Positions 37,263 through 48,105 of a stretch of DNA of 64,000 nt are shown here, piece by piece. This DNA comes from Paracoccaceae bacterium (lineage in GTDB: Bacteria; Pseudomonadota; Alphaproteobacteria; Rhodobacterales; Rhodobacteraceae): positions 1 through 64,000 of the forward strand of contig JACKKJ010000004.1 of NCBI GenBank assembly GCA_024236495.1. Direction: 5' to 3'. A program made the translations under genes and the position numbers. Position 1 is the stretch's first letter. The number at the start of each line of letters is the position of its first letter. The notes under the pieces were generated by a model. That model made no database searches. It was not told where the DNA came from and saw nothing but the letters and a program-made list of their open reading frames with translations.

Positions 37263-37958
37263 ATGCGCATCCTTTCCCTGATCCTTGTCGCCGCCCTTGC
37301 CGCCTCGCCGGCGCTGGCCGAAGACCGCAAGCCGGTCATTTCCGTGACCGGCGAGGGCAGCATCGAGGCGCCGCCCGACATGGCCACGATCTCGCTTGGC
37401 GTGACGACGACCGGCAACACCGCATCCGAGGCGCTGGATGCCAACAGTGCCGCGCTGGCGGCAGTGCTGGCGCGGCTGACGGCGGCGGGAATTGCCGAAC
37501 GCGACGTCCAGACATCCGGCCTGTCGCTGGGGCCGGTCTACGACTACGCATCTTCGGGCGAACGCGGCGGGCCGGTGCTGACCGGGTTTCAGGCCTCGAA
37601 CATGGTGACGGCGAGGGTCCGGGTGCTGGACGATCTGGGCGTGCTTCTCGACGCGGCGGTGGGCGAGGGGGCCAATACCGTGAACGGGGTCTATTTCGGT
37701 CTCGCCGACAGCGCCGACGAGGCCGATGCCGCGCGGCTTGCGGCGATGGCGGATGCGCGGCGCAAGGCCACGCTTCTGGCCGAGGCGGCGGGGCTGACGC
37801 TTGGTCGGATCGTGTCGATCGGCGAGGGCGGAACGGCGATGCCGATGGCGGCGATGGGTGGTGTGGCGTTTGAACGCGCGGCTGCGCCGGTCCCGGTCGC
37901 GGCGGGGGAGCTGACGGTGTCGGCCAGCGTCGCGGTCGTCTGGGAGCTTGAAGGCTGA
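37263..37958 (+). CDS. Periplasmic SIMPL-domain (DUF541) protein
   Basis: A 231-aa exported protein: signal peptide MRILSLILVAALAASPALA, then the SIMPL pattern ISVTGEGSIEAPPDMATISL, VQTSGLSLGPVYDY and ARRKATLLAEAAGLTLGRI. SIMPL proteins form oligomers (for example BP26) and have been linked to oxidative-stress tolerance; no reaction is known. GGAGATTTCC precedes the ATG. It converges with metY, with a bidirectional terminator between them. Confidence 0.9.
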   Translation: MRILSLILVAALAASPALAEDRKPVISVTGEGSIEAPPDMATISLGVTTTGNTASEALDANSAALAAVLARLTAAGIAERDVQTSGLSLGPVYDYASSGERGGPVLTGFQASNMVTARVRVLDDLGVLLDAAVGEGANTVNGVYFGLADSADEADAARLAAMADARRKATLLAEAAGLTLGRIVSIGEGGTAMPMAAMGGVAFERAAAPVPVAAGELTVSASVAVVWELEG

Positions 37959-37989
37959 GCTGCACCGGCTGACCCAGGCAGGCGCATGA

Positions 37990-38015
37990 AAAAGGGGCGC
38001 AGCCGCGCCCCTTTT
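37990..38015. terminator. Bidirectional terminator between the SIMPL gene and metY
   Basis: AAAAGGGGCGC-agcc-GCGCCCCTTTT: a perfect 11-bp stem, with A-run and T-run on either side, midway between convergent genes. Confidence 0.85.
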
Positions 38016-38034
38016 GCCGTCCGGTGCAGGGGCG

Positions 38035-39321
38035 TCAGGCCGTGGCCTTTGCCAGTGCCTGATCGAGGTCGGCGATGATGTCGTCGGCATCCTCGATCCC
38101 GATCGACACGCGCACCACGTTCGGCGCGGCCCCGGCAGCTGCCTGCTGTTCCGGGGTCAACTGGCGGTGCGTGGTCGAGGCCGAATGGATGATCAGCGAC
38201 CGGGTATCGCCAAGGTTCGCGACATGGCTGAACAGTTCCAGCGAATCCACCAGCCTGACGCAGGCCTGATAGCCCCCCTTGACCGCGAAGGTGAAAAGCG
38301 CGCCGGCCCCCTTCGGGCAGACCTGCCGCCCGCGTTCGTAATAGGGCGACGACGGCAGTCCCGCGTAGGTCACGAAGTCGACGCGAGGGTCTTTTTCCAG
38401 CCAGTCCGCGACCTTGCGGGCGTTCTCGACATGGCGCTGCATGCGCAAGGACAGGGTTTCGATGCCCATCAGCGTGTAATGCGCCGCCTGCGGGTTCATC
38501 GTCATGCCCAAGTCGCGCAACCCGATGGCGATGCCATGGAAGGTGAAGGCCAGGCTGCCGAAGGTCTCGTGGAACTTCAGGCCGTGGTAGGCGGGTTCGG
38601 GCGCGGACAGCGACGGGAACTTGTCCGAGGCCGACCAGTCGAACTTGCCCGAATCGACGATCGCGCCGCCGGTCACGGTGCCGTTGCCGGTCAGGTACTT
38701 CGTGGTCGAATGGACGACGAGCGTCGCGCCAAGGTCGATTGGACGGCAGAGGTACGGCGTGGCCGAGGTGTTGTCGACGATCAGCGGTATGCCCGCCTTG
38801 TCGGCGACATCGGCGACCGCCCGGATGTCGGTCACATAGCCGCCGGGGTTGGCGATCGATTCACAGAAGATCGCGCGGGTGTCGCCGTCGATGGCGGCGG
38901 CCAGCGCATCCAGATCGTCGAAATCGACGAACTTCGCCGACCAGCCGAAGCGTTTGATCGTCTGGCTGAACTGGGTGACCGTGCCGCCATAAAGCCGGGT
39001 TGAGGCGATGATGTTGCGCCCCGGTCCCATCAGCGGGAACAGCGCCATGATCTGCGCGGCGTGGCCCGACGAACAGCAGACCGCGCCCACCCCGCCTTCG
39101 AGCGTCGCAATGCGCTCGCCCAGCGCGGCAACGGTCGGGTTCGTCAGCCGCGAGTAGATGTAGCCCACTTCCTGCAGGTTGAAGAGGGCGGCGGCGTGGT
39201 CGGCGTCGCGGAAGACATAGGCCGTGGTCTGGTAGATCGGAACCTGCCGCGCGCCTGTCGCGGGGTCGGGCCGGGCGCCGGCATGGATTTGCAGCGTGTC
39301 GAAGCCGTAGGTCTTGGTCAT
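38035..39321 (-). CDS. metY: O-acetylhomoserine sulfhydrylase / aminocarboxypropyltransferase
   Basis: MetY condenses O-acetylhomoserine with sulfide to homocysteine in methionine synthesis, using PLP. The 428-aa length and motifs (YSRLTNPTVAALGERIATLE, the PLP lysine in VVHSTTKYLTGNGTVTGG) match the MetY branch of the Cys/Met-metabolism enzymes rather than MetB/MetC. ATG 39321 is preceded by GGAG. On the mRNA that GGAG falls in one arm of a hairpin (39328-39349). No SAM-II riboswitch consensus is seen. Confidence 0.94.
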   Translation of the reverse strand: MTKTYGFDTLQIHAGARPDPATGARQVPIYQTTAYVFRDADHAAALFNLQEVGYIYSRLTNPTVAALGERIATLEGGVGAVCCSSGHAAQIMALFPLMGPGRNIIASTRLYGGTVTQFSQTIKRFGWSAKFVDFDDLDALAAAIDGDTRAIFCESIANPGGYVTDIRAVADVADKAGIPLIVDNTSATPYLCRPIDLGATLVVHSTTKYLTGNGTVTGGAIVDSGKFDWSASDKFPSLSAPEPAYHGLKFHETFGSLAFTFHGIAIGLRDLGMTMNPQAAHYTLMGIETLSLRMQRHVENARKVADWLEKDPRVDFVTYAGLPSSPYYERGRQVCPKGAGALFTFAVKGGYQACVRLVDSLELFSHVANLGDTRSLIIHSASTTHRQLTPEQQAAAGAAPNVVRVSIGIEDADDIIADLDQALAKATA

Positions 39322-39327
39322 CGGGGT

Positions 39328-39349
39328 CTCCGCGGAATTGGATGCGGAG
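39328..39349 (-). promoter_or_regulatory. Hairpin that covers the metY ribosome-binding site
   Basis: On the minus strand CTCCGC-atccaattcc-GCGGAG forms a 6-bp stem whose 3' arm contains the GGAG used for metY translation. It could tune initiation. Its size is modest and it may be incidental. Confidence 0.35.
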
Positions 39350-39408
39350 CAGACGTTAGGGCAAGGGCCGCGCGGTGACAACAGCCGCGCGGCGGCATCG
39401 AACGACGG

Positions 39409-39546
39409 TCAGCGGCGTTCCGTGTCCGGCCGGCGGGCCGGGGCGGGTTTCGCGACCTGCGGGACGTGGTGTGGCCGGGTGCGAACGACACAGGTCAGCG
39501 CCGTCGTGAACAGCGCGAGCGCGGCGAGAATCGCGATGATGGTCAT
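39409..39546 (-). CDS. Small single-helix membrane protein, 45 aa
   Basis: The frame starts MTIIAILAALALFTTALTCV, one hydrophobic segment, followed by a proline/arginine-rich tail ending RPDTERR. A strong GGGAGG lies eleven bases before the ATG. The layout (N-terminal anchor, basic tail) is typical of small membrane proteins. No family recognised. It sits between metY and the DegQ-type protease in the same orientation. Confidence 0.55.
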   Translation of the reverse strand: MTIIAILAALALFTTALTCVVRTRPHHVPQVAKPAPARRPDTERR

Positions 39547-39634
39547 GGGATAGCATCCTCCCTTGACGACACTCTACCACGCGCTGCGGCTCAAACGGCA
39601 ATCACATCGAAGAGAGCAGGGGCGCAGGTGCGCG

Positions 39635-41017
<1,383 letters not shown>

Positions 41018-41090
41018 GGGGGCTCCTCCGGCGGGCTTGTGCCAGAACTTCGGCGTGGCCGGGCGCGATTTCAAGGGTTTGCGGGCAGGT

Positions 41091-42092
41091 CTAGCGAAGC
41101 CAGAGCTTGGCCTGCTTGATCTTGTTGCGGATCGCCTGTTCGCGCGGGGGCAGGTTCGCGCGGTCGAACATTGCCCGCACGACGGCCCCCTTGCCCTGAT
41201 AGACCATCTTGCGGACCGGTTCGTAGTCCTTGACCGCTTTCTTGATCCAGTTCGGCGCCAGCGCCGTCTCCACGGCGGCCACCGCGCGGTCGTCTTCGCG
41301 CGCGTAAAGAAGGGGCAGCAGCCGGTAGTGGCAGCTGACCGCGCCGTCCAGGCCGGCCAGCGCGGGGCCCGGCCTGCCGCCGCCGAAGGAATGGACCACC
41401 AGGGGCAGCGCGACCTGGTCCAGCCAGGGATCGAGCGACTGGCACACCAGTTCGTCGGGTGCGTCGTCGCGGATCGCCAGCGCATAGTCGAGGAAACGCT
41501 GGCCAAAGGCCCGGGGGTCGCGGTGGAAGAACCAGCCCGCGTTGAAATACAGGTAGCGTTCCCAGTATTCGTCGGGCTGCGTCAGGTCGAGTGTGCCTTC
41601 GAAATCCAGCCCGAACTTGTCGTAAAGCGATTTCCAGATCCGGCCATAGCCCGGCCCGTAAAGCTCGATCTCGGGCCAGGTGCCCTCGCGCCGCATCGAC
41701 GCGGCGGGGCGGTCGAAGTCGAAGCCCACGTCCGACAGCGGGCCGGTAAAGGCGGTGTCGGTGTCGAAGAAGACGAAGGGCCGGTCGCCCGGCAGTGCCG
41801 TCAACGCCTCGATCTTGTTGCCGTAGGGATAGCTTTGGCCGAAGTGGCGGCTTTCGAAGGGCACGATCTCGGCGTCCAGACGTTCCAGGACGGCGCGCAA
41901 GTCGCCCGGCACGCGGGTTTCGGCCTGCCAGAGCGGGCCCGGCTGCGGTTCGGCCATCACCAGCCGCCCGGGAAAGCCGGGGTTCGCCGCGCGGAAGGTG
42001 GCGGCGAATATCACCGCCTCATAGGCCAGACGGCCGGCCTGCACCACGCACAGGACGTCGAAGCTTTCAACCTTGGGATGCAGCGGTGCCAT
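41091..42092 (-). CDS. Putative glycosyltransferase with DxD motif
   Basis: A 333-aa cytoplasmic protein with a GT-A-like pattern: FDVLCVVQAGRLAYEAVIFA at the N-terminus, GNKIEALTALPGDRPFVFFD, the metal-binding DTD (FFDTDTAF), and NAGWFFHRDPRAF later. These features resemble nucleotide-sugar-dependent transferases, but I cannot assign a family number or an acceptor. It is transcribed in the same direction as the DegQ-type gene, 73 bp upstream of it. Confidence 0.6.
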   Translation of the reverse strand: MAPLHPKVESFDVLCVVQAGRLAYEAVIFAATFRAANPGFPGRLVMAEPQPGPLWQAETRVPGDLRAVLERLDAEIVPFESRHFGQSYPYGNKIEALTALPGDRPFVFFDTDTAFTGPLSDVGFDFDRPAASMRREGTWPEIELYGPGYGRIWKSLYDKFGLDFEGTLDLTQPDEYWERYLYFNAGWFFHRDPRAFGQRFLDYALAIRDDAPDELVCQSLDPWLDQVALPLVVHSFGGGRPGPALAGLDGAVSCHYRLLPLLYAREDDRAVAAVETALAPNWIKKAVKDYEPVRKMVYQGKGAVVRAMFDRANLPPREQAIRNKIKQAKLWLR

Positions 42093-42199
42093 GGCGCTAT
42101 ATTGCGGCTGGCAGACCGGCTGGCAAGTGGGATCGGCGCCGGTCGGCGGCCCCGGGGCAACCTAGTGGTCCGGCCCGAGGTGACGCCCGCGCTACCCCG

Positions 42200-43249
42200 T
42201 CAGAGCGGCGCTGCGGCCGCGGGTACCGGCATGTCGCAGATCAACTGGCGGAACCGGGCGGGCGTGGTGCCCGCGGTGCGCCGGAACGAGCGTTCGAAAG
42301 CGCTGCGGTCCGAATAGTCGAGCCGGGTCGCGATCTCTTCGATCGTCAGCGTGCCGACACTCAACAGGTTGCGTGCCATGTCCTCGCGGCAGGTGTTCAG
42401 AATGACCGAATAGCTGTTGCCCGCAGCGCTCAGGTGGCGGCGCATCGATCGTTCGGAAAGCCCGACGGCACGCGCCACGTCGGCTTCGCCGCAGGCGCCA
42501 TGCCCTATGCCGCGTACAATCTCGTTGCGAACGCGCAGCGGCAGCGGCAGCGACCGGTCGCGCATCCGCGCGTTGCTGACCAGCACGTCCGCCCGGCCAT
42601 GGAACTCTGTCCTGTCCTTGCCCGCCAGGGGCAGGGTCAGCAGTCGGGCGGGAAACCGCAGCGTGTTTTCCATGGCGCCGTGGACGACCCGACAGCGCAT
42701 CTCGGAGCCGTAGCTGTCTTCGCTTGCATGCGGCAGGTGTTCGGTGGAGATGCTGCTTGGTCGCCAGCCGGGGCCGGCGGCGCGTTCGATCAGGGCGGCG
42801 ATGATGCCCAGCGTAAACTCGGCATCCTGCGCCCGTGGCCATATCCGCGGATTGAGTATCCGGTAGGTCACCACTGCCTCGCCGTCGCGCACGTCGAGTG
42901 TCATGACGGAATCGCTCTGGATCACCGCAAAGGCGTTGCAGAAAAGACGGATCGCGCTGCGGACGTCGGGCGCGGCAAGGACGGTTTCGCCGAAGGGGCC
43001 CAGCAGCGCCAGGTCGAAGTCCCGACCGGCAAGCCAGCCGAAAAGCCCGTTGCCATGCTGGCGGGCGGCGGACTGGAGGAACGTGACAAAGGAAGACAGC
43101 GAGATCATCGCCTCCGCCCCATCCGAACGCATGTCGTCGCGCAAGGCGGTCAGCAATTCCTCGATGTCGGCCAGCGCGACACCTGCCTGGTGCAAGAGCG
43201 CGCATGGGCCGGCCAGACTGCTGGCGACGATTGAAGCGTCCTTGGGCAT
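42200..43249 (-). CDS. qhpR: AraC-type regulator of the amine dehydrogenase operon
   Basis: A 349-aa regulator with an N-terminal arabinose-binding-like (AraC_binding_2) half and a C-terminal double helix-turn-helix (DVARAVGLSERSMRRHLSAAG; IEEIATRLDYSDRSAFERSFRR). It is divergent from qhpG by 191 bp, so the assignment to QhpR, the activator that switches on qhp genes in the presence of primary amines in Paracoccus, rests on position plus architecture. Its likely targets are the 17-bp repeats at 43357 and 51536. Confidence 0.82.
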   Translation of the reverse strand: MPKDASIVASSLAGPCALLHQAGVALADIEELLTALRDDMRSDGAEAMISLSSFVTFLQSAARQHGNGLFGWLAGRDFDLALLGPFGETVLAAPDVRSAIRLFCNAFAVIQSDSVMTLDVRDGEAVVTYRILNPRIWPRAQDAEFTLGIIAALIERAAGPGWRPSSISTEHLPHASEDSYGSEMRCRVVHGAMENTLRFPARLLTLPLAGKDRTEFHGRADVLVSNARMRDRSLPLPLRVRNEIVRGIGHGACGEADVARAVGLSERSMRRHLSAAGNSYSVILNTCREDMARNLLSVGTLTIEEIATRLDYSDRSAFERSFRRTAGTTPARFRQLICDMPVPAAAAPL

Positions 43250-43440
43250 TGTCCGCTATGCTCCCTCCGACCTAGCGGGTCCGTTCCCGGGTGTCTCCGG
43301 TCCTCCCGAATGGATCATTCCGCCTGTCGGGCGATTCAGGCAAGTCCGTTGCGTGGATTTGGCCGGAATTGTCATGTTGTTTCGCGCGCAACAGGCCAAA
43401 CATCGGGGATCGCCTATGGAAGGGAGACCATCGGCACCCC
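43250..43440. promoter_or_regulatory. qhpR-qhpG control region
   Basis: It contains the 17-mer ATTTGGCCGGAATTGTC (43357-43373), repeated exactly before the acyl-CoA synthetase gene. It also holds nested inverted repeats: TTTGGCC (43358) with GGCCAAA (43394), and TGTTG (43375) with CAACA (43389). GGGAGACC supplies the qhpG ribosome site. Confidence 0.55.
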
Positions 43441-44778
43441 ATGTCACGCTTCGATGTCGCCATAGCAGGATGCGGCCCGGCGGGCCTGACCTTTGCGCTT
43501 CGTGCCGCCCGTGAAGGCGCGCGGGTCGCGGTCATCGGCCGCCCCGCAGCGGGTGCGCGGATCGAAGGCGCCTCGGCTCGGGTGGCGGCGCTCTTGCAGG
43601 ACCTGGGGCTTGACATGGCGCTTCTGGGTCCGCGCCTTGCGCGCGCGGCCGACTGGCCCGGCCTGACCTCGACCGGGAACGGCGAACATCTGATCGACCG
43701 GCAAGGGCTGGACGCGGCGCTTCTGGATCTGGCGCGGGCGTCAGGCGTGACCTTCGAAGCCGCGCAGGTGCGGCGGCTCGTGCCGTCGCGCGGGGTGGTC
43801 GAACTTGACGGCGGCGGCGAATGCGCGGCCGCCCTTCTGGTCGAGGCGCGCGGCCGCAGGGCGCCGGTCGGACCTGCGCGCCTGAGGGGGCCGGCCACTG
43901 TCGCGCTGGCGGGTTTCGTCGGCCGTGGCGCCGGCCCTGCCGGAAGCTTTGTCGCGGCGCGCGCGCAGGGCTGGCTCTGGCGGGCGCGGCGGGTCGCGGG
44001 CGACGACTGGGTGCAGATCGCCGTCGATGCCGCAGACCTGCGTGCGCGGGGCGCCGGGGCGCTTTGGCGCGCCCTGGCGGGCGATCTGGCGATGCCCGCG
44101 ACCCTGCGCCGGACCGGGTGCGAACTGCGCCTGTCGCGCCCCGAACTCGAACCGGGGTCCCTTGTGCTTGGCGATGCGGCGGTGGCGATGGACCCGCTGT
44201 CCGGACACGGCCTTTTCTGGGCGCTCGGCTCTGCCCTTGCGGGCGTGCCGATGGCGCGCGCGATGATCGACGGACATGGCGATCTTGCCCGACGTTTCCA
44301 CCGCGAACGGGTGGTCGAAACCTTCTACCGCCAGGCCCGGATCGGCCGCGACTTCCACGCGCTGGCCGCGCCCGGCCCGGATGCGCCCGCCTTCTGGCGC
44401 GGCCGCGCCGCCTGGCCCGACGCAGAGCCGGCGAAACCGGACGGTGCCCTGGCCGGCGGCGGTTCGGCCCTGGGAACTTCGGGCCGCTGGATGCGCAGGG
44501 TCATCGTCCAGAACGGCGATCTTGCCGAACGTACCGTCCTTGCGACCACGGAAGCGCCCGGCGGGGTCGCCTTTGTCGCGGGGCTGGAGCTTGAGGGCAT
44601 CGCCGCGCGCCTGTCCGGGCGCGTCCTGCCCGGACTTCCGGAATTCGCCGCGCGGGTGGCGCCCGCCGCCTCGCCCCGGCAGGTGCAGGCCGCGCATGAC
44701 TGGCTGGCCCGTCAGGGCTTTGCCGCAAATCCCTTTCCCGGAACCATCTCTGACGCGATACAGGAGGTCACATCATGA
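43441..44778 (+). CDS. qhpG: FAD-dependent monooxygenase for CTQ formation
   Basis: A 445-aa flavoprotein with the N-terminal dinucleotide motif FDVAIAGCGPAGLTFALRAA, a second FAD contact LVLGDAAVAMDPLSGHGLFW, and a C-terminal domain unique to this group. In Paracoccus QhpG hydroxylates the tryptophan of the QhpC precursor, a step toward cysteine tryptophylquinone. Here it is the first gene of the operon. Its stop overlaps the qhpA start by 4 bp. ATG 43441 follows GGGAGACC at ten bases. Confidence 0.9.
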   Translation: MSRFDVAIAGCGPAGLTFALRAAREGARVAVIGRPAAGARIEGASARVAALLQDLGLDMALLGPRLARAADWPGLTSTGNGEHLIDRQGLDAALLDLARASGVTFEAAQVRRLVPSRGVVELDGGGECAAALLVEARGRRAPVGPARLRGPATVALAGFVGRGAGPAGSFVAARAQGWLWRARRVAGDDWVQIAVDAADLRARGAGALWRALAGDLAMPATLRRTGCELRLSRPELEPGSLVLGDAAVAMDPLSGHGLFWALGSALAGVPMARAMIDGHGDLARRFHRERVVETFYRQARIGRDFHALAAPGPDAPAFWRGRAAWPDAEPAKPDGALAGGGSALGTSGRWMRRVIVQNGDLAERTVLATTEAPGGVAFVAGLELEGIAARLSGRVLPGLPEFAARVAPAASPRQVQAAHDWLARQGFAANPFPGTISDAIQEVTS

Positions 44779-46331
44779 AACGCAACCCGCTGGCCGGCCC
44801 CGCGCCGGCGCGGCTACTTCGTTCGGCGGCGGTCCTTGCGCTGCTTGGCGCGACGCCGGCCCTTGCCGATGACGCGGAGCTGCTGGCCAAGGCCTGCGGC
44901 GACTGCCACACCACCGCGGCGGACGGCACGCTGAGCCGCATCTCGGGCCAGCGCAAGACGCCCGAGGCCTGGCTGATGACCATCGTGCGCATGCGCATGT
45001 CGCATGGCGCCGACATCGACCGGCAGACCGAGGCGGCGCTGGTGCGCTACCTGGCCGACACCCAGGGCCTTGCCCCGTCCGAGGCGGAGCCCTATCGCTA
45101 CGCGCTCGAAAAAGACCCGAACATGGTCGAGGCGATCGATGAACCGCTGGGCACGATGTGCGCGCGGTGCCATACCGGCGCAAGGGCGCTCTTGCAGCAC
45201 CGCACGCCCGAGGAATGGCGAACGCTCATCGATTTCCACGTCGGGCAGTTCCCGACCATCGAATACCAGGCGCTGGGCCGCGACCGCGAATGGTACAAGA
45301 TCGCCTCGACCGAGATTGCCGAACTTCTGGCGACGACCCAGCCGCGCGATACCGAGGCGTGGTCGCAGTGGCAGGCGGCCGACAAGCCCGGCGTGGCGGG
45401 CGACTGGATCGTCCTGACAACGCTGCCCGGCGCGGGGCAGGCCTATGGCCGCCTGACGGTGTCGGGCGACGCCTCGCCCTATGCGGTGTCGGGCGATCTG
45501 ACGCTGGCCGACGGATCGACGCAGGCGGTGTCGGGTCAGATGAACCTTTACACCGGCTACGAATGGCGCGCGACGCTCGACATCGGGGGGCAAAGCTATC
45601 GCCAGGTGCTTGCGCTTGACGGCGCGGGCGGACTGTCGGGGCGTCAGTTCCTGACCGCGCAGGACAGCCTGGGCGGACACCTTTCGGGGGTGCGCGCCGA
45701 TGCCGGTGCGCATGTCCTGGGAACCGTGCCCGAGGCGGTGGCCGGCCTTTCGGGCACCGTGCAGGTCGTCGGGGCGGGGCTTGAGGGGCTGACGGTCGAA
45801 GGCGCGGCGGCCGACGGGCTTGCCGCCAATGCCGCCGGTGCAAGCGTCTCGCTCAGCGCCGAGGCGCAGGGGCGGGCCGTCCTTTCGGCGGGCGACAGCA
45901 GCGTCGGCGTGGCGCTTTACACCGCGCCCGACCGTCTGACCGTGGAACCGGAATTCACCATCGCCCGCGTCGGCGGCGGGTCCGATGTCGGCCCCGCGGC
46001 GGTCCCGGCGCTTTTCAGCGCCGTCGGCTGGCTCAACGGGCCGGACGGGGCCGCTGGCACCGGGGACGACATCCGCATCGGCAGCCTTTCGGCCGAATGG
46101 ACGACCACCGACGCCAACGAGACCGCGGCGATGATGCAGGACGCGGCCTATGCCGGAACGCTCGACCAGAGCGGCCTTTTCATGCCGGCGGTCGCCGGGC
46201 CGAACGCGGAACGTCCGTTTTCCACCAACAACGCGGGCGACCTGACGATTACCGCGAAGGCGGGCGGGCTGGAAGCTTCGGGGCGTCTGATCGTGACGGT
46301 CCAGCGCTTCATCGATCCGCCGCTGCGCTGA
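44775..46331 (+). CDS. qhpA: Quinohemoprotein amine dehydrogenase alpha subunit (diheme)
   Basis: A 518-aa periplasmic subunit. The signal peptide covers about residues 1-31 (LLRSAAVLALLGATPALA). Two c-type heme motifs follow: CGDCH (Cys41, Cys44, His45) and CARCH (Cys129, Cys132, His133). The remaining ~370 residues are beta-rich, matching the three C-terminal domains of the QHNDH alpha chain. It passes electrons from CTQ in the gamma subunit to external acceptors such as azurin or cytochrome c. qhpD begins ten bases after its stop. Confidence 0.96.
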   Translation: MKRNPLAGPAPARLLRSAAVLALLGATPALADDAELLAKACGDCHTTAADGTLSRISGQRKTPEAWLMTIVRMRMSHGADIDRQTEAALVRYLADTQGLAPSEAEPYRYALEKDPNMVEAIDEPLGTMCARCHTGARALLQHRTPEEWRTLIDFHVGQFPTIEYQALGRDREWYKIASTEIAELLATTQPRDTEAWSQWQAADKPGVAGDWIVLTTLPGAGQAYGRLTVSGDASPYAVSGDLTLADGSTQAVSGQMNLYTGYEWRATLDIGGQSYRQVLALDGAGGLSGRQFLTAQDSLGGHLSGVRADAGAHVLGTVPEAVAGLSGTVQVVGAGLEGLTVEGAAADGLAANAAGASVSLSAEAQGRAVLSAGDSSVGVALYTAPDRLTVEPEFTIARVGGGSDVGPAAVPALFSAVGWLNGPDGAAGTGDDIRIGSLSAEWTTTDANETAAMMQDAAYAGTLDQSGLFMPAVAGPNAERPFSTNNAGDLTITAKAGGLEASGRLIVTVQRFIDPPLR

Positions 46332-46341
46332 GGAGGCAGGC

Positions 46342-47775
46342 ATGGGATACCTTTTCTACCAGCCGCAGAACGCGCACCGGGTCGAGGTCGAGGGGCGGAA
46401 CCTTCTGTTCCACGTCCCCACGACATCGCTTTTCGAGATCGATCCCCTCGACGCCGCGGTGATCGACGCCTTCGCCGAGACGGGAAGGGCGGATGCCGAC
46501 GCGATCCGCACGCTCTTCCCCTCGGCGGAGCCTTCGGACATGGCCCGCCGCATCCAGGGCCTTGTCGATCTGGAGATCCTGACCGACGGACGGGCGCCTT
46601 CGCCCGAACGGCCGCCGGTCAAGATCACGCAGTTTCCGCTGACGACGATCGTGCTGAACGTCAACACCGGCTGCAACCTGTCGTGCACCTACTGCTACAA
46701 GGAAGATCTCGACACCCCGTCCAAGGGGCGTCGCATGGCCTTCGACACGGCGGTACGCTCGATCGACCTCCTGCTAAGGGAAAGCCCCGACCAGCAGTCC
46801 TACAACATCGTTTTCTTCGGGGGGGAACCCCTGTCGAACCTCGGGCTGATCCGCGATGTGGTGGACCACGCCGAACCGCGCTTTGCGGCGCTCGGCAAGG
46901 CGGTCAACTTCTCGCTGACCACCAATGCCACGCTTCTGAACGAAGGGGTTGTCGACTGGCTCGATGCCCATCGCGTCGGGCTGACGGTGTCGATGGACGG
47001 GCCGAAGGCGCTGCACGACAAGAACCGCAAGACGGTCGGCGGCAAGGGCAGCTACGACGCGGTCGCGGCCAAGGCGCGGATGCTGCTGTCGCGCTACCGG
47101 TCCAGGCCGGTGGGCGCGCGCGTCACCCTGACGGCGGGCGTCACCGCGGTCGAGGAGATCTGGGACCACCTGAAAAACGAACTCGGCTTCTCCGAAGTCG
47201 GCTTTTCGCCCGTCACCTCGGGTCCGATGACCGCCTTCAACCTGACCGGCGACGAACTGCTTGAGGTGTTCGAGGGGATGAAATCCCTTGGCCGCCGCTA
47301 TCACCGCGAGGCGCTGGAGGGCCGCAACATCGGCTTTTCCAACATGCATCAGATGATGCAGGACCTTTACGAAGGCCGGTCCAAGGCGCTGCCTTGCGGC
47401 GCGGGCGTGGGCATGCTCGCCGTCGATCACTCGGGCGAACTGAACCTTTGCCACCGCTTCACCGGATCGGACATGGAAACCTTCGGGTCGGTCACCGAAG
47501 GGATCGCCCGCGACCGCCTGTCGGGCTTCATCGAGGCGCGGGCGGACCGGTCCGGCAAGGGCTGCGCCACCTGCCGCATCCGCAATCTCTGTTCGGGCGG
47601 CTGCTATCACGAAAGCTACGCCCATTTCACCGACCCCATGAAACCCGCCTACCACTACTGCGATCTCATGCGCGACTGGGTGGATTTCGGCATCGGCGTC
47701 TACGGCGACCTGATCGCCCGCGCGCCGCACTTCTTCCAAAACGTCATCGCACCCCGGAGGGCCAACGGAAAATGA
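46342..47775 (+). CDS. qhpD: Radical SAM peptide thioether-forming enzyme
   Basis: A 477-aa radical SAM enzyme with the cluster motif C111-NLS-C115-TY-C118 and a C-terminal SPASM-like auxiliary-cluster region ([18 protein letters not shown], then HYCDLM). Known QhpD proteins install the intrapeptidyl Cys-to-Asp/Glu thioether bonds in QhpC in the cytoplasm; HFFGGEPL-type and TNAT motifs are also present ([19 protein letters not shown]). The gene overlaps qhpC by 4 bp, coupling enzyme and substrate. Confidence 0.96.
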   Translation: MGYLFYQPQNAHRVEVEGRNLLFHVPTTSLFEIDPLDAAVIDAFAETGRADADAIRTLFPSAEPSDMARRIQGLVDLEILTDGRAPSPERPPVKITQFPLTTIVLNVNTGCNLSCTYCYKEDLDTPSKGRRMAFDTAVRSIDLLLRESPDQQSYNIVFFGGEPLSNLGLIRDVVDHAEPRFAALGKAVNFSLTTNATLLNEGVVDWLDAHRVGLTVSMDGPKALHDKNRKTVGGKGSYDAVAAKARMLLSRYRSRPVGARVTLTAGVTAVEEIWDHLKNELGFSEVGFSPVTSGPMTAFNLTGDELLEVFEGMKSLGRRYHREALEGRNIGFSNMHQMMQDLYEGRSKALPCGAGVGMLAVDHSGELNLCHRFTGSDMETFGSVTEGIARDRLSGFIEARADRSGKGCATCRIRNLCSGGCYHESYAHFTDPMKPAYHYCDLMRDWVDFGIGVYGDLIARAPHFFQNVIAPRRANGK

Positions 47776-48095
47776 AACCCCTGAACCAGAAAGCCGACCG
47801 TGTGCTCAAGGCCGCGGCCGTGGACAAGATGGACGAGGTCCGCGCCATGCAGACCGTGACCGCCGGCTGCGCGACCACCTTCGATCCGGGCTGGGAGGTG
47901 GACCCCTTCGGGTCCGTCGCCGCCCTGTGCCAGCCGATGGAGGCAGACCTTTACGGCTGTTCCGACCCCTGCTGGTGGCCCGCGCAGGTGCCCGACACCA
48001 TGGTCACCCAACCCGACTGGGACGCCAATGCCAACAGCGCCGCGCGGGACTGGCGCGCGCTGGGCACGGTCTTCCCCGGCGACAGCAATACCTGA
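47772..48095 (+). CDS. qhpC: Quinohemoprotein amine dehydrogenase gamma subunit (CTQ-bearing)
   Basis: A 107-aa precursor with a non-secretory leader of about 26 residues. Counting from Cys33 as Cys7 of the Paracoccus mature chain, every modified residue is present at the exact spacing: Cys7/Glu16, Cys27/Asp33 and Cys41/Asp49 for the thioethers, and Cys37/Trp43 for the cysteine tryptophylquinone. The local motifs are [19 protein letters not shown] and [14 protein letters not shown]. The mature chain holds the active site in the periplasm. It overlaps the end of qhpD by 4 bp. Confidence 0.97.
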   Translation: MKPLNQKADRVLKAAAVDKMDEVRAMQTVTAGCATTFDPGWEVDPFGSVAALCQPMEADLYGCSDPCWWPAQVPDTMVTQPDWDANANSAARDWRALGTVFPGDSNT

Positions 48096-48105
48096 GGTGA
48101 AAGCG

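Noticed and set aside
43357..43373. Reading the repeated 17-mer as a sigma54 promoter
   Set aside because: It has TGGC and TTG, but their spacing is two bases shorter than the -24/-12 consensus and the final GC is absent.
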